This document shows, piece by piece, positions 31,554 to 32,159 of a stretch of DNA of 32,159 bases. The notes beneath the pieces were generated by a model. That model did not search any database. It was not told the origin of the DNA and worked only from the letters and a program-made list of their open reading frames with translations. The stretch is from Clostridia bacterium (GTDB taxonomy: Bacteria > Bacillota > Clostridia > Acetivibrionales > DSM-2933). The position numbers were made by a program, and so were the translations under genes. The DNA lies in NCBI GenBank assembly GCA_026418275.1, contig JAOABQ010000065.1:1-32159 (forward strand), written 5' to 3'. Within the stretch, counting starts at the first letter, position 1. The number at the start of each line of letters is the position of its first letter.

Positions 31554-31589
31554 AAATAAAAGTACTTGCATATGCAAGTACTTTTATTT
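31554..31589 (-). terminator. perfect-palindrome terminator after tRNA-Asp
   Basis: A perfect palindrome centred on CATATG (AAGTACTTGCATATGCAAGT core) with A-rich and T-rich arms, 2 bases after the tRNA-Asp CCA end. It could act in both directions. Confidence 0.85.
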
Positions 31590-31591
31590 TC

Positions 31592-31668
31592 TGGCGACCC
31601 GGAAGGGGCTCGAACCCTCGACCTCCAGCGTGACAGGCTGGCATTCTAACCAACTGAACTACCGGGCC
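31592..31668 (-). tRNA. tRNA-Asp (GTC)
   Basis: The minus strand gives GGCCCGG acceptor with CCGGGTC, anticodon loop CTGTCAC (GTC), TTCGAGC T loop and encoded CCA. It is second in a Glu-Asp unit. Confidence 0.97.
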
Positions 31669-31680
31669 AAATTTTAAGTT

Positions 31681-31710
31681 ATCAGTGGACAGTTGGCACT
31701 GTCCACTGAT
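31681..31710. repeat. 13-bp perfect hairpin in the tRNA spacer
   Basis: ATCAGTGGACAGT, a TGGC loop, then ACTGTCCACTGAT. It lies between tRNA-Glu and tRNA-Asp and has no T run, so it is more likely an RNA-processing hairpin or a short dispersed repeat than a terminator. Confidence 0.75.
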
Positions 31711-31715
31711 GCATG

Positions 31716-31791
31716 TGGTGACCCATAGGGGATTCGAACCCCTGTAGCCGCCGTGAAAGGGCGGTGTCTTAGGCCGCTTGACCAATGGGCC
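31716..31791 (-). tRNA. tRNA-Glu (TTC)
   Basis: The minus strand gives GGCCCAT acceptor with ATGGGTC, anticodon loop CTTTCAC (TTC), TTCGAAT T loop and encoded CCA. First gene of the Glu-Asp unit. Confidence 0.97.
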
Positions 31792-31813
31792 GTTTTTGCT
31801 AACAGCAAATAAA

Positions 31814-31841
31814 ATTATATCAGGTATTGATGAAAAGTCAA
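31814..31841 (-). promoter_or_regulatory. promoter of the tRNA-Glu-Asp unit
   Basis: TTGACT (31836-31841) and TATAAT (31814-31819) are 16 bases apart on the minus strand, about 22 bases before tRNA-Glu. Confidence 0.75.
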
Positions 31842-31895
31842 TAAAAAATTTATGTTTTTTTGTCGGAAAATTTAAACAACAAAATTTAAACGGGC

Positions 31896-32140
31896 TTAAA
31901 GATTCCTTTCATCCTTGCGCAGCCTGCATGAAGCGGCTATGCTGTTAGCTGCATCCATACCTGTTTTAAGTGCTCCCTGCATCCAGCGGTGGGTGGGGGA
32001 AATATGTTCTCCCGCGAAGTAAAGCCTTCCACCATATTCAGGCAGGGTCATTCCGAATGAAAACAGTCTCTTCTGCTCGGGGCTGAAGAAGCAGAAGGCT
32101 CCCCTGAACCATGGGTGAGCATTCCAGTTGAGGGTATAGT
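31896..32140 (-). CDS. flavin monoamine oxidase family protein, C-terminus only
   Basis: The last 80 codons of a minus-strand gene that runs off the right edge. The reading frame gives NWNAHPWFRGAFCFFSPEQ, then LPEYGGRLYFAGEHIS and THRWMQGALKTGMDAA, which is the FAD-contacting C-terminus of monoamine-oxidase-type enzymes (GRLYFAGEH...GWMQGAL pattern). Only the C-terminus is visible, so the substrate cannot be judged. The frame continues to 32138; beyond 32140 the bases are adapter, so the true gene start is missing. Confidence 0.85.
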
Positions 32141-32159
32141 CTGTCTCTTATACACATCT
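32141..32159. other. residual Tn5/Nextera adapter sequence
   Basis: The final 19 bases are CTGTCTCTTATACACATCT, the Tn5 mosaic-end sequence used in Nextera libraries. They are almost certainly untrimmed adapter and not genomic. Confidence 0.96.

Noticed and set aside
31154..31785. Open frames of 96-98 codons over the tRNA genes
   Set aside because: They are translations of the tRNA genes themselves and their flanks, a familiar source of false proteins.
1..32159. CRISPR array, prophage or complete insertion sequence
   Set aside because: No regularly spaced direct repeats, phage genes or transposase frames were found.

Overview
The window is AT-rich chromosomal DNA from a Gram-positive anaerobe, most likely class Clostridia. 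This rests on the 5' end of a 16S rRNA gene at the left edge, clostridial ribosome binding sites and promoters, an LL-diaminopimelate aminotransferase (dapL) next to dapF, a 2-hydroxyacyl-CoA dehydratase-type iron-sulfur protein with its activase, and several TTG starts. I cannot name the species. It looks like a short-read contig: it breaks inside 16S rRNA on the left, and its last 19 bases match the Tn5/Nextera adapter.

Left part (1-12.8 kb), all on the minus strand. After the 16S start and its promoters comes a queuosine-precursor operon, transcribed from about 5.4 kb downward: queC, a small acidic membrane protein, a voltage-gated K+ channel, queD, an MGMT-like protein, queE and two tandem uracil-DNA glycosylases. 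A structured leader precedes queC. Upstream are a dehydratase activase and its HgdB/double-cubane-type partner, a DUF457/YdjM-type membrane hydrolase, the lysine/peptidoglycan pair dapF-dapL, and a GT-C membrane glycosyltransferase. Two copies of a MITE-like palindrome and one copy of a second repeat lie between these genes.

Middle and right part (13.2-30.8 kb), all on the plus strand. This is one long envelope-glycan locus. In order: GtrA protein; polyprenyl-phosphate sugar synthase (GT2); large GT-C protein; GT-C protein with a CBM6-like domain inserted in its first outer loop; LPG-synthase-type flippase-like membrane protein; second GT2; rfbF and rfbG (CDP-glucose and CDP-4-keto-6-deoxyglucose); RmlC-like epimerase; RmlD-like reductase; UGM/protoporphyrinogen-oxidase-like flavoprotein; a secreted membrane-anchored carbohydrate-binding protein with a very acidic cytosolic tail; a second large GT-C protein; a paralogue of the anchored carbohydrate-binding protein; third GT2. 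No Wzx, Wzy, ABC exporter or initiating phosphoglycosyl transferase is present. The simplest reading is that nucleotide sugars are moved onto polyprenyl phosphate inside, flipped, and used outside by GT-C enzymes to decorate a surface polymer or protein. The carbohydrate-binding parts, one fused and two separate, look like acceptor-holding subunits. This is the best candidate here for an undescribed system.

Right edge (30.8-32.2 kb): a terminator, a long imperfect inverted repeat, two minus-strand tRNA transcription units (Glu-Asp and Thr-Tyr) with promoters and terminators, and the C-terminus of a flavin amine oxidase running off the contig.
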